64,000 nt of DNA, taken from positions 620,001 to 684,000 of the forward strand of contig KV748210.1 of assembly GCA_001692895.1 (NCBI GenBank). The letters run 5' to 3'. This document shows, in pieces, positions 24,800 through 36,598 of this stretch (position 1 is its first letter; each line of letters starts with the position of its first letter). A model generated the notes under the pieces. That model had not been told where the DNA came from. It searched no databases and worked only from the letters and a program-made list of their open reading frames with translations. Both the position numbers and the translations under genes were made by a program. Origin of the DNA: Cenococcum geophilum 1.58 (lineage: Eukaryota > Ascomycota > Dothideomycetes > Gloniales > Gloniaceae).

Positions 24800-26690
24800 G
24801 GTCTATTTTAGTAGCAGGCTATATTAAGCGGTAGTTTGTATAAACGTATTAGTAAATATAGATTCTCTATTATATAGCTAAGGCCGAAGATAAGGCAGCT
24901 GACTTACTACGTTATAAGGCTTTACAGCTTAGATAAATCTACAGAGGCACTAGTTATAAAGGTAAATACCAGTAGGGTAGGAGTAAGGGTAGGTAGTTAG
25001 TAGAGTTAGGTTAATTAGTAAAGGTAAGGAAATAAGGTACGCCCTAATAAAATTGTAAAAGTAAGGCCTTAGCAGTAAAGTATACGGTTATATACTCTAT
25101 AGGTTAAACGCGTATAAGGGTAAATCTATAGTAATAAGACTAACCTATAGAGGAAGATACGGTATAGTATAAGTTACGGGGACTACCCTACCTAGCCTAT
25201 CTCTTAATATAGGCCAGGCAATAGTCCAGCACTATTAAGCTCTTATAGTTTATAATATAAGTATATAGACGTATAAAAGGGTAAGGGAAAAAAGAAGCAA
25301 GTAATAAAGTAAAAGCACTTTATTATAAGTAGGCTAATTACGTTATAGGTAAACGGAAACTTAAACACCGTAATTTGTTAAAAATGTCACTAATAAGTAC
25401 AGCCTACTACTACTAGAAAGTATAAGTCTTTTCTTCCCTTAATTAGTAAGAGAAAAGGCATTATTAACTAAATAATCTCTTGCTAAAGTATTAGGTGGGG
25501 AGTGGGATATTATAAAACTATATATAGTTCTAAATAGATCTAAAATAAAGATATTAAATTTAAGAGACTCTAACGTAATAAATACTATAGTAGAATACTA
25601 ACCTCTTATATAATACTAAATAGATAAATAGCGAGATAAGTTAACGTTGTTAAGTGGCTGGATACTGGTATATATAACATGTCTACTATCTTAAAATGCC
25701 CTAAAATGCTATTAATTATATAAACTTATAATATAAGATATAAAACCTCCTACTACCTTTTACGGTAGATATGCGTTTAAATAAGCACTAGATATTTATG
25801 CACAGACATAAATCCCGTATACTAAATAATTATTATTCTAGATAGACTTATCTAGTAGGCCCTTAAGTGCTATATAGTATAATAATAATACTAGTAATTA
25901 CGAAGTAAGTATAATACGTCGCTATCTACTAGAAGTACTACCTATTATATACTAAGCACTTCGCAGTAATAGAGTCCGCATATATAGATATAGGCTAGCC
26001 CTCTAACTCTAGTGGCGTGTATATCTACCAACTTTATATAATAATAAGAAATATAGTAACGCCTATAATAAGTGCAATACGTCGCTATTTACTAGAAATA
26101 CCACCTATTATATAGTAAACACTTTATAGTAATAGAGCCCGCACGTATAGACATAGGCTAGCCCTTTAACTTTAGCGGCGCGTATATATACCAACTCTAT
26201 ATAATAATAAGAAATATAGTAACGCCTATAACCTCCTATATTCTACTATACTATAATAACTAGTTACCCCTTTGCAGGCACTTAATAAATTGCTTATATT
26301 AAAAACTATAAGAGTCTAGTAGTACTAGACCGCTACCTAGCCCTAAATAGGCTAGGTAGGGTAGTCCCTATAAGTTATATAATTATACCCTTATTTAACT
26401 GCACAGTACTAAGTCTAGCCGTATTTACCCTAACCAGTAGTAGCAAACTATAGCCAATTTTACCTCTATGCGGGCACGTACGGGCAATTACAAGATTTAC
26501 CTCTTTACCTCTTCTTAATTAACTTTACTTATCCTACCTTCTATCTCTCCTATAACTAACCTCTAACTATATCTAATACTAGAGTTATACTAGTATAGCG
26601 CTAGCCAGCTACCATATAAAGCCCTCCTACTTTAATAGTCACCTTCTACTTAATATATACTGTAATATTATACATACCTAATTAAATAAG
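24800..26690. other. Intergenic AT-rich DNA before the helicase relic
   Basis: No gene was recognised. The stretch contains the 163-bp tandem duplication listed separately and otherwise fragmented AT-rich sequence. Confidence 0.45.
25905..26230. repeat. 163-bp tandem duplication
   Basis: AATACGTCGCTAT recurs 163 bases later (about 25913 and 26076), followed in both copies by the same blocks (TATAGACATAGGCTAGCCC type, then AATAATAAGAAATATAGTAA). Differences are nearly all transitions, so the duplication preceded RIP or was itself a RIP trigger. Confidence 0.88.
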
Positions 26691-29600
26691 TGACTTAATA
26701 ATGATGTAAATATAGGCAAAGCCGGACGCGTAGTATAAGGCAAACCTAAAGCTAACTAAAGATATAGATATTGCCCAAGGCTTCGGAATAAGCATTAAAA
26801 ACTATAATAGACTAAAAGAGACGGTTAAAGATATCACGATTAAAGTTAAGCCTAAGCACGTAATATATCGCGGTAACTCTATAATAATCAAAAAAGGGCA
26901 CGTTAAGGAGTTTTATAAGTAACTTCTATAATTTACTAATACTCTACTAGATTAGAAACTATAGGTAATCCTAAAATTTATAAAAAGTGCTTATTCTAAT
27001 TGCGTAAGGAGGGTACTAAGTACCTTTAAGAGTAGGTACGCTCTATATAAATATATATTACCCCTAAAGACTAAAGCATAAGATAAAACAACGCTACTTT
27101 AGCTACTATATGCGATATAGCCTATAGACGTTACTATAACCCTACTATATAGTATCCCTTCGCCTTAGCTAGCAACCTTAGTGGTAAGCATTACAATTAA
27201 TATAGGAGATATTGAGATTAAAATCTAATCTATAGGCTTAACGGGCAGGTTAATAGTTAGGGTAGTTTAAGTCTTATATTTAATAAGTAGAAACCTATAT
27301 ATAGCTTTAAGTAAGCTATAAAAGGAACTATAAGCCTATATAGAGCTTAACATTAATAGTCCGCCCAAAAAAAAATCTATATATCGCTGTAAAGATATAA
27401 AAACCTCGCAATATAGTTAGAGGGTATACTTATTACAGCTCTTAGCGAAATAGTAAGAAATGGCATAAAGGAGGCCGTGCTTATAGTATTACTCTTACCT
27501 TCTAGCTTAAACTCCTAAGTTGCTGCCACTAATAATATACCGCTAGCTATTAAATCTAAGGCGCCTAGATATAACGGACGCAGCGTAAAAGATAGCTAGT
27601 AAATCCTAACGCCGTATAAGGCTAGCGGTAAGAGTAAACTAAGAGAAGGCAAGAAGCGAAGTTAATTAGGATTAGCAGTATATAGCTCTAAGAAAGATAG
27701 TAAGGGTAAGCCTATTAGATATAAGAAATCGGATAATAATAAAACCAAATTAGGTAGATATAATAAGTGGCCTTAACTAAGATTAATAATAAGTGCTCTA
27801 GCAAAGGATAATAAAGCAAGCCAGCCGTGCCTAGGAAGTTAAATAGTCGTAAGGCTAACCTAAATAGAAGTAGGAAACGCCCTTAAGCAGAATTAGCGGT
27901 AGATACCCTTACGGAAAATAGTAATAATAAACTAATTATGCGTAGAAGGTGATTAGTAAAGGGAAGACATAATCTATCTGCCTATAAGCCTATATTAGTA
28001 AGTAATAGCGGTACTGGAGAAATTGCCATAGATAACGGTAAATTGCCACAACCTATTACCGAATCTAAAGGTATATACTAGCCTAATAATATAATAGACG
28101 ACCCTACTACCGCATCGCCAACCGTTAATACCCCTTAAAATATTACTATAGAGGACAGTAAATTGCCGTAACGTGCTAGTAGATATAATAATTAGTTCTT
28201 ATATTATACTAACTCTAAAGACGTAGAGAGTGGAGATAAAGATAAGGATTTAGTTAATAATAACGACTAAGATAAGGATTTGGTTAATAATAACGACTAA
28301 AATAAAGATTTAGTTAATAATAATAACTAAGACGTAGATGTAGAGAAAGAGCTTAACTAGTAATCTTTTTTAGCCCAGCTTTATAAGGCCGGGAAGAATA
28401 ACCTAGATAGTGTACTAGCGCATATATCGGAGGTGGATCTTTTACTTACTCTAGAGTATTTCCTACTTATCTTATTAAAAGCACTCTCTAAAACTACCCT
28501 AATTGAACTCCCTAATTAGGGTCTTATATTAGGCTTTAAATTTAGCCTATACTAAGTAGTATATATAGTTTAGGCATTTAAGTAAGAGAGGATAATTAAA
28601 AAAGACAGCACCTACATAGACAAACCCAGCGCGGGCAAGACTGTATAAATAATTACTTAATAGCTAATAAACTACTTTTATTATTAGAACGTAATAGACG
28701 TTTAAAAGGCCTAAGCCGCTAGGGACGTAACCCACTACCTACCTAAGATATATCCGCTGGATATAAAATGCCTATAGGTAGTAAAGCAGCCAATTATATA
28801 CTACTATAAAGATAACTTTAAGAAACTGTACCCTATAGACCCACAGCGAGGCTATTTAGTTATCCTTATACCGACCCTAGGCCTACCAGGATTCCTAAAG
28901 GACGCGAGTATAATATTATAAAATGGCGCGATTATAAAGCGCCCTAACCCGCCCCAGATTATAATTCTCGCCCCTAGCTATAATAAAGTTAAGATATTTA
29001 GTAAACTAAAAAAGGATAAATAGCCGTAAATCTGTAAGGCTCTTAAGTAGACTAACGAGGAATAATAGGAGAATAACAATAATATATATCTAGTTGGTAA
29101 GACTCTCCTATTACACCCATAAGGGTAAAGCTAGATTTAAAAATTATTATTATCCTACCCCTAATATAACGGAACTATTAGCGCTAAGATACCTAACCTA
29201 ATTCCTTTTAATTACTACGCGAAATTATATTACCACACAACTAATACGCGGGTTTATTACTATACGAACTAGTATATAGAAATACCTAAAGGGCAAAACC
29301 CCTAGATCGTATTAAAAATTAAAGAGTATAATATAGGTTAGGCGTATTCTCTAGAATAAATACCACCTAGACGCAACCAGTAGAGTCTTAATATTATTTA
29401 TTAAGGATATAGTTAAAGAGTACTATATTACGTATAATCGTAGTCCTACTATATAGGGTATATCTAGTACGCCTAATAACGGGAACCTAATATAACTAAT
29501 GCGGTTTATTATAGTAGGATTAAAGAGGCCTAAGTAGGAAAAAGTAAATAAGCTAAAGGAAACGGAGTTCGAAGTACTGCTTAAGCTTAAAAAAAAATAT

Positions 29601-30700
29601 CCAGCTAAAGAAGAAGGAATTTAACTATCTTTATAAGGATGCGAAGACCAACCCATCTAGAGTAATAGTAGATAAGAAATTCGGCAAACTAGCTATATTT
29701 TTCTGCATAGTTATTCTAATGTTTTAGATATATAGAGGGGAGTTAATACTCTAGTTTAATTAGTAAAAGCTTATCCTAAAAAACAGCTATTTTAAATTAG
29801 TTATATTATAGGCCAACCCTAATAATACTAAGGTGGCTATAATTATAGCTATAAAGGACCAAGTAAGGATAGAGTAAAGGCGCTAATATAAGGAACTTCT
29901 AGCTATATAAGAGGAAGATAGTAGCGATCTAAATACTAAACCTAAGATACTAAAACTTACCTAAGCCAAGTTATATACTAACGCGAAAACGGTAGTAAGC
30001 GTAGCCTAGGTTGTCTAATATTGGGACTAGTATACCCCTATTATAATTAAGTCTAATAAGTCTAATAAGTCTAATAATAAACGCCTAAAAACTTAAAGTT
30101 GTATACTTAAGGACCTAATTATTACTAAGTAAACTACTAACCCGCTTAGTAAGGAGTTCACTAATATACTTAACCGCTATTTTTAACAAAATGTAAAGTT
30201 CTTTTAAGCTAAAAAAATCTATAATTATATTTATATTAAAAAATAAATAGATAGTTTAGCGTATAAGATTATTATTACTACTTACTTACCTCTTATACTA
30301 GCTTATTAGTTTAATAGGCTATATAAAGAATACGGTAAAGATAAAGTACTCCGCTATATAGCCAGTATATCTAATATTAAGAAGGCTAAGGCTAGGCAAA
30401 CCTTTAATACTAATAACTCTAAGTAGATCCTACTTTATACCTTTATATTAATTAGGCTGTCTATTAACCTATAGCGCGTAAATTATACTATTATAGTTAA
30501 GCTAAGCTATAAGCTCTTAGAGGTAAAGTAACTATTTACTTAGATAGATCGATAAGGATAAACTAAGCCCGTCTACTATAGTACTATTATAGCTAATTAG
30601 AAGTTAAGTATTAAGTAAAGGATATTAAAGTTAACTAAATTTATATTATTACTGCATAAGTTAATATACAAGGAGAAGGCTAATTTAAGCTTAAAAGTAG
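26690..30700 (+). pseudogene. SNF2-family helicase relic
   Basis: From about 28490 to 30700 the plus strand reads as the two lobes of a SNF2 ATPase with RIP stops. Near 28520-28690 a segment resembles 'Q-motif ... LADE.GLGKTVQ': the Walker-A remnant SAGKTV is at 28628-28645. Near 30440-30600 the C-lobe is clear: SINLQRVNYTIIV followed by IDR-x-G-x-TKPV, matching motif V and the 'HR.GQTKPV' motif VI. Upstream, 26690-28480 stays readable in places and is probably the N-terminal half, which I could not assign. It lies next to the right end of the giant element and is likely its cargo or accessory gene. It is inactive. Confidence 0.78.
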
Positions 30701-31094
30701 GTTAAGGTAAAAAGGAAGACACTAAGACTATTTAATACTAGTAATAATTATAAGAGTATAATAGAACTATAAATAGTTCTAAACACTATATATAGCCGCT
30801 ATATAGTAAAACCTGTTATAATTATATAGTGGCGTATATATAGGCCAAGGGACGTATCTTCTAGTAACTTATAGGTAGTAGCGTAGCGTATATAGTAAAC
30901 TTAGTTAACTAAAATATTTCTAGTATTATTATTTCTAAGAGAGTATTAAATTGCAGTTTATAGCACTTTTATTATTAAGGTAGTATTTAGCCGCAAATTA
31001 TAGTATTATTATTAGCGGTATAGTATATAGCCGCAAAATGTAACTAAATACGGCTAAATACTAAAATTACTTAATTAGCATAAACCTAATTTAA

Positions 31095-31117
31095 GATACT
31101 AGTAAATTTTTTTGTAA
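31095..31117 (-). repeat. Internal copy of the right terminal repeat
   Basis: ATACTAGTAAATTTTTTTG resembles the true right end (ATACTGGTAAATTTTTTCC at 31612-31630). It could be an older end of the element, of a nested relative, or a duplicated terminus. Confidence 0.6.
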
Positions 31118-31135
31118 TACCACCCTACCCCCTAT

Positions 31136-31430
31136 ACTTACTAATATTAATAAAATATATATAAAATATAAAATATATTATTTTTATTAATAATATTAAA
31201 TTTATAAAAATTATACTTTTTTATATGCTTAGTAATATTAATAAAGCGTATATAAAATATTAAAATTATAAAAATTANACATTTATATATGCTTAGTAAT
31301 ATTAATAAAGTGTATATAAAATATTAAAATTATAAAAATTATACATTTATATATGCTTAGTAATATTAATAAAGTATATATAAAATATTAAAATTATGAA
31401 AATTATACTTTTATATATGCTTAGTAATCT
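31136..31430. repeat. 64-bp AT-rich tandem array
   Basis: TATGCTTAGTAATATTAATA recurs at 31224, 31288, 31352 and (start of a partial unit) 31416, exactly 64 bases apart, with a more divergent unit before. One ambiguous base is at 31278. Confidence 0.92.
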
Positions 31431-31435
31431 TATAG

Positions 31436-31600
31436 TTAGTACTTAGTAGCTAAATATTAACACTTAATTCTAAATGCTAACACTTAATTCTAAATGCCGC
31501 ATTTAGCAGCTAAATACTAACACTTAATTCTAAATGCCGCATTTGGCAGCTAAATGCTAGGAAATGCTAGAAATGCTAGAAAATGCTAAAATGGCAGAAA
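31436..31600. repeat. Right subterminal repeats of the giant element
   Basis: Several near-copies of CTAACACTTAATTCTAAATGC and of GCATTTAGCAGCTAAAT. The second motif matches, in inverse sense, the left subterminal stretch GCATTTGGCGGCTAAAT at 6338-6354. This makes the two ends structurally comparable beyond the TIR. Confidence 0.75.
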
Positions 31601-31612
31601 AGTAAAATTAAA

Positions 31613-31634
31613 TACTGGTAAATTTTTTCCTAAT
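31613..31634 (-). repeat. Right terminal inverted repeat of the giant element
   Basis: Inverse partner of 6298-6319 with three transition mismatches. It is followed at once by ATT and then by chromovirus gag sequence. Confidence 0.85.
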
Positions 31635-31637
31635 ATT

Positions 31638-32403
31638 AGCAGCTTTACCCCTTCTTATATAACTTTAAAGTGTATTTATATAAGGAATCCTTTAAGCTTT
31701 AATCTTTCTCCTAAGTACCTTTTAATTAATAATAACTTAATCTTTACTGCTTCTATTTTATTAATCCTTTCTTCTAGTACCGCATTATTAGTTGTTAACT
31801 AGTTAACTATCTCTTATAGTTATCCAACCGTTATAGGTTGCTATAAATTAGTATCTACTATACTAGTATTACCTCCTAACCTTAAAGTAGTTACCGCCGT
31901 TAATAGCATTATAGTAGCTGCTTTTGGTGGTATATTATTTAACTTTCTATATTTAATACTATAACTAGGTAGTAATTATATAACGGAACCTTATAGCAAG
32001 TACTATAATAGGCTCGTTATTAGGCTAGGTATATAGGTAATATAAATTAAAGTTAACAATATAATAATAACTAGTAGAGTGGTTGCCTAATAGATTAACT
32101 CTAATTATATTCTAAGAATTATTATAAGAAAGGAACTATCTAGGTAGGGACTAAGGGTCCTTAAATACACAACCGTACTCCTATAAAAATCCTTCTTATA
32201 TATAATATACGTATACTCTATTTACTCTATCGCGGATCGCGTAGATCCCGCAGATTATACAGATTACATTACATAACTTTAGCTACTATTCCTTGTTATA
32301 TAGCTCTACCGGCTCTATCTTAGACCGTGCTTATATTAACTAACTAGCTTCTTCCAACTCTTCTCTAAGTAGTTATAACATTGTACTTAAAGCGTCCGTA
32401 ACA
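31638..32403 (-). mobile_element. 5' LTR and start of gag of the split chromovirus
   Basis: This is the other part of the minus-strand copy at 1-6293. The LTR is 31979-32403 (425 bases) and reads TGTTACGGACGC on the minus strand. The gag start codon, ATG in the intact-structure copy at 37854, is ATA here (31931-31933). The homology ends at 31638, exactly where 6293 takes up in the other copy. GGTAT at 32404-32408 would be the target duplication; its partner lies outside the window. Confidence 0.93.
31979..32403 (-). repeat. Chromovirus 5' LTR, minus strand
   Basis: 425 bases, the same length as the LTR at 37385-37809, with many transitions and TATA drift. Confidence 0.93.
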
Positions 32404-32408
32404 GGTAT

Positions 32409-33593
32409 TAGAGCTATACTAGCTATAATAGGCTTTAGGTAAAAACATTAACGGTAAGTCTACTTAATAATTACCTCTAGACCTAGTTATATATTAATTA
32501 TATAAATAGATACTATTACTTTAAAAGAGCGGAACTAGACTATAGGCCATCTTAGTAGTATATATAAGAGGTATTATATACTAATATATATTGCACGCAA
32601 TTACTAGAGTATTTATTTTAGAAGTCCTTTATAGGATTTTCTTATTAAATCTATTACGAGAATAGGGCTATTATAAGATTAACGAGCGCCTATAGAGCTT
32701 AATAATAACTAGCTAAAAGAAGTCCGCAATAACCCTAAGCTTAGAGCGCTTTATAATAAATAAGAAGGATATAAAAACCTTATCTATAATAAAGGCCTCT
32801 ACCCTATTACTAAGGTTAAAGGCACTAAATTATACTAGTAATATAATAAGACTAAGCGGAATATTAGTATAATGTATTAAAGGTTATAAAGGGAATAATT
32901 AATAACCGCTATTTACGAATTCTATAACTTAATTAACACGATTAAAATAGCTAGGTAGCTTAGTAGGAAGGGCCTAACTAAGGTATTAATACTACTAAGG
33001 GTAGAATTTAAACTTTAAGAGCGGGCTACTATTACTAGAATGCTTTTCGCACCTTTTAAAAATAAAAAAGCCTAGGTTAAGTTTATTGAAAACCTAGCTT
33101 AACTATATTATTAATAAGAAACGGCTTAACGTAAACCTTTAAAACGGAAGAAAATAGACTTTATTATTTTTAAAAGTAAGAAAGTATCTTATATGCGAAA
33201 GTGAAAGGATATTAGCCTTAAGAGTACTTTAAATTACTAAACTCCTAACTATATATCCCTAAAGGAAGAGTCGCTAGATAATAAAGATTATAGGTCTGTT
33301 TAATAAGAGCTTAGCACTTTAGATACCGCTAAAGCCAAGATTGTTTAGTTATATCCTATAGAACTTCCCTACCTAGTATAGCTTATTTATATAGGTAATA
33401 ATGAGTTCTTGCACAAAAAACAGATGCGCTATATACTGTAAAAAGACGTCCTAAAGAAGCACGTAGAAACCCACTTTTAACTCCCCGAATATTAAAGAGA
33501 GTTTTAATATCGCCACCCTAAATATTCTATTAAGCTAGATAATATAATATATTTTAAGAGATATATATTTAATGCGTATAAAGTGTCTTATTA
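32409..33593 (+). pseudogene. DUF3435 tyrosine recombinase (Starship captain family), C-terminal part
   Basis: One plus-strand frame with RIP stops covers about 395 codons. Near 32539-32580 it reads IGHLSSIYKRYYI, matching the recombinase 'GH...Y' box that carries the catalytic Tyr. Then follow the family's long helical linker (RIGLL, LYNKG-like, ITKVKGTKLY) and, at 33430-33590, KDVLKKHVETHF ... RHPKYSIKLD ... YFKRYIFNAYKVSY, the C2H2-like tail of DUF3435, with Cys and His ligands changed to Tyr. The N-terminal half, including the first catalytic Arg region, is cut off by the chromovirus LTR at 32403 and should lie left of the window. DUF3435 proteins mobilise giant Starship elements from their 5' end; whether one was here is inference. 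Confidence 0.9.
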
Positions 33594-35300
33594 ATATACG
33601 CGGACTTCCCCTTTACTAGTATATATTGTAAGGGGAACGTATTATTATTACTATCTCTATATTTAAGATAATAAGTAAAAAAAGAGAGGGAAGGAAGGAA
33701 GGGAGGAAGGTAGTAGTAGGTAGCTCCTTCTCTCTTTAGTAATATATTATATTATATTAAGAAGTTTTCCTTTAGAGAAAATTCTTAATTAGAAAGAGTA
33801 GTAAGGGAAGTAAAAGAGATAGGGGGTAACTTAGCCGCAAGAGTCTATAATAAGGTCCTCTTTATAGCGAAAGGTATTAGTATTGCTCCTATTTATCGTC
33901 TGTTTAGCACTTACTTATCGCCTATAATAAGTAGACAGCTTATATAACGTTTATTACTTATCTAGTTTTTTTATTAAAATTTCATATAGGTTTAAAGCTA
34001 TTATTAAACTTACTTAATAGCGTAGAGTAGAAGGTAGTTAAAATAATTATACTACTATATATAGAGCTAGAAGACCGGCCGTAGTACCTGCTACTATTAT
34101 ATTAAAATATTGTTCTACCTAGTTAATACCTCTAAAGAAGAAGTATATACTAAGGATAAGGAGTAAGTTTAAGAGCATACTACTAATTAAGGAAGTTTTA
34201 TAATAGTAATCTGGCCCATAAGGTGATAAGCTCCGCACCACTTAGCTATACAAACTAAAAGGTAAGCGAGTGACTAGCTTAATGCCAGGCACTGCTATGC
34301 GGAACAATATATATAGGCGAGGTGACTTCGTCACCTAACAGGCCCTTAGTTAGGGCTAAGATAGAGATAATTAATTTAATAGCATTTCTGCGCTAAATGT
34401 TAGATAATATTAGGATAAATAAGAAGCGGAAAAATATACCTAAAAGTTGCGTTTAAAAGACCACTTAATATATTACCGGCGCGGAGCGTAATCGCTTTAG
34501 TAGCATAATTAAGCATTATAGTAAGCGGAATAATGGTGATGAAGTTAACAATAAATATAGTAATACTATTAATGTAAAGATAATTAACTACAAAGCTGAC
34601 GGGAACGGTAGGGGGGGTGTATTTATTTATAAGCTAAATAAGATAGCACAAACCTAATCCTTAGTAGGTATATTACGCTTTAAAGCTACTTTTAGTCTTT
34701 TCTTTTTAATTATTGGCTTAGAATATAAGGATCTTTATAGGCCTATACCGGCCTCTTTATTAGGTTATTTATTATTAGGCCTTATTTAGGCTGCTTAATA
34801 GGCTTTTAAGAGTGTTATTAGATCTAAATATACTATTATAAGTACGGTTTTTAATTTTTCCTAGAAAGAGTATAATAGAGAAGGGTAATTTTATAGTTTA
34901 GAGGGTACCTATATATAGCAAAGACTAAGAAGTTTAATAATACTTAGGCCAACACTAACGCCTTAAATCCATAATAGTGCGTTTAACTTTTTTAGAGTTA
35001 ATTTTATAAGCAAGGATCTAAAATAAATTCTAAAATAGTTACTATAGAGGAAATAAGGATTAACGTTAATAACTAGACAAAACGGCTAGTAAAAAAAAGA
35101 AGGTAAAGTATTCCAATAAATAAATAATAAGTAAAAAGTAAACCAACTACTTATAGAAATAAGGACGCAGTAAAATATATAAATAAGGGTATAAGTTTAT
35201 GTGCCTAAGTACTAGCTATTTAGTATTTTAAATATAAGGCAGATTAATAGAAGTTATTATACCGCCTATATAAGGCGGACCGCTTATAAAGGGCTTAGCT
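33594..35300. other. AT-rich DNA without a recognised gene
   Basis: Contains a purine-rich run near 33680-33715, scattered AT-rich stretches, and a perfect hairpin AGGTGACTTCGTCACCT at 34320-34336. No domain was recognised. Confidence 0.4.
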
Positions 35301-36590
35301 AGAATACTAATTAAACCACCTTATAACGCACTAATAGCTCCTTTACTATAGATAGGGAGTAAATATATAAGATTAACTAGCTAAGATAAGTCTACTGCTT
35401 AAGTGATATCCTACTCTATAAAGGGTAGGCGTTAAAAGTAGATTATATAATGCTATTCTTGCTAAGTAAGGCGTTATTAGAAGGTTATTATTAGCTTTAA
35501 GTTCTAGTTTATAATTTTATATAAACGCCTCTAAACCCTATACTATTAGGGCTGTCTAAAAGCTAAGTTGCCTATTTACCTTGTCTTAATCTTAGGCCTA
35601 GCTTATTAGCTATTAAGGTAATAGGAAGTTACATTAAGGCGTATAATAGGGCTTAAGTAAAGCTATATAACTGGATAGGTATTACTATATAAAATAACGC
35701 TTAACTAGCTGCCTCTATATCGCCGTCTTAGAATAATTAAAAAGAAAGGGGTTAATGCTAGCCCTTATTATTTAATATAACCCTCCTATAGAGGTATAGT
35801 AAAGGTAGATATAGATAGGGAAGGATTATGCTCCTATTATAGCACATTTGGGATACTACACTAGTATCCCTAAGTTAGTAAATTAGTTTAACTTTTAAGG
35901 TATAGTTAAAGCGGAATCTACTATTAGCTTTCCTATTAGCTAAGTAATAAAAAGGAGTAGGATATAAAAGGCCTTTATATCCTTTAACTAAACCTATATT
36001 AAGTATAGTATCCTTTAAGGAAATCCCTCCTTACTTTCTTATAAGGATACTTAAACTATTAGCTGCCTTATCTCTTTAATAATAAGTAACTCGGACGCCA
36101 TAATAGAGGATACTATATTATATTAGGCTAAGGTGCGCTCTAAATATTAAATTCTTTATAGGATACCGCTAACAGAGCTAAGATATACCGTATACTTTTA
36201 ATCCTAAGGGCTTTAATAAGGCCGTTAATACAGTAGGGTAAGTATGCGATAGTTACTTCCCTATAGTTATATCCGTTTACTAGCTTACTAATATAAGTAG
36301 GATATTTAGTTAGCACTAGAACGTAAAAGTAATTTAAAGAATAATAAGGCTAATATAAAAGGAACTATAAGGAAATACTTACTCCGTACTAATAAGATAA
36401 AGAAGTCATCTTAATATAGTCTGTTTAGTAACTCCTTTTAATAAAGCTTACTAACCCCTAGCTTACTTTATTAGGGGTAATAAAGAGATTAGGTAGCTTA
36501 GTTAATTAACTTAGCTATAGGCTTAGCTAACTTAATAGGAGAGTTAGTAGCTTTAAAAAATATGACCGCTATATTATAAGGTATTTGTGT
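35300..36590 (+). pseudogene. Unidentified coding relic
   Basis: The plus strand reads through about 420 codons with stops only of the Gln/Trp-replacing type, so it is probably a decayed gene. Segments such as GVIRRLLLAL and KGIVKAEST-like stretches did not suggest a family to me. It lies between the captain relic and a GC-richer patch. Confidence 0.4.
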
Positions 36591-36598
36591 AAGAGTGG

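Larger units (their letters stand above)
19121..24800 (+). pseudogene. Large unidentified coding relic, split by an LTR element
   Basis: Plus-strand sequence in 19200-21666 and 23474-24800 reads as long low-stop stretches, with stops only where Gln or Trp would be expected. Removing the LTR element at 21667-23468 and one ATTTA copy joins the two parts. About 1300 codons may be involved. A stretch near 20220-20530 has Cys/His spacing and a SLKRTVEQECYIQH motif that vaguely resembles OrsD/DUF3505 zinc-finger domains; this is a weak resemblance only. It may be an accessory gene of the giant element. Confidence 0.4.
6297..31634. mobile_element. 25.3-kb composite TIR transposon, Plavaka-like, with nested insertions
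   Basis: The insertion interrupts one chromovirus copy. Aligning both flanks to the uninterrupted copy near 38140-38160 shows ATT on each side (6294-6296 and 31635-31637) where the target has one such triplet. The ends are inverted repeats: 22 bases at 6298-6319 and 31613-31634 differ at three positions, all transitions; one extra C sits at 6297. Both ends carry subterminal tandem arrays. A 3-bp duplication, subterminal repeats and an internal Plavaka-type transposase fit the CACTA/CMC or KDZ-like class. Later insertions inside (16715-19115, 21667-23468, 15379-15598, 7730-8743) leave about 20 kb of original element. Other relics inside may be cargo or further undetected nested elements. Confidence 0.8.

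Noticed and set aside
34320-34336. Perfect short hairpin as a possible terminator
   Set aside because: Fungal genes do not use such terminators and no gene ends there; kept only as a note in the surrounding region.
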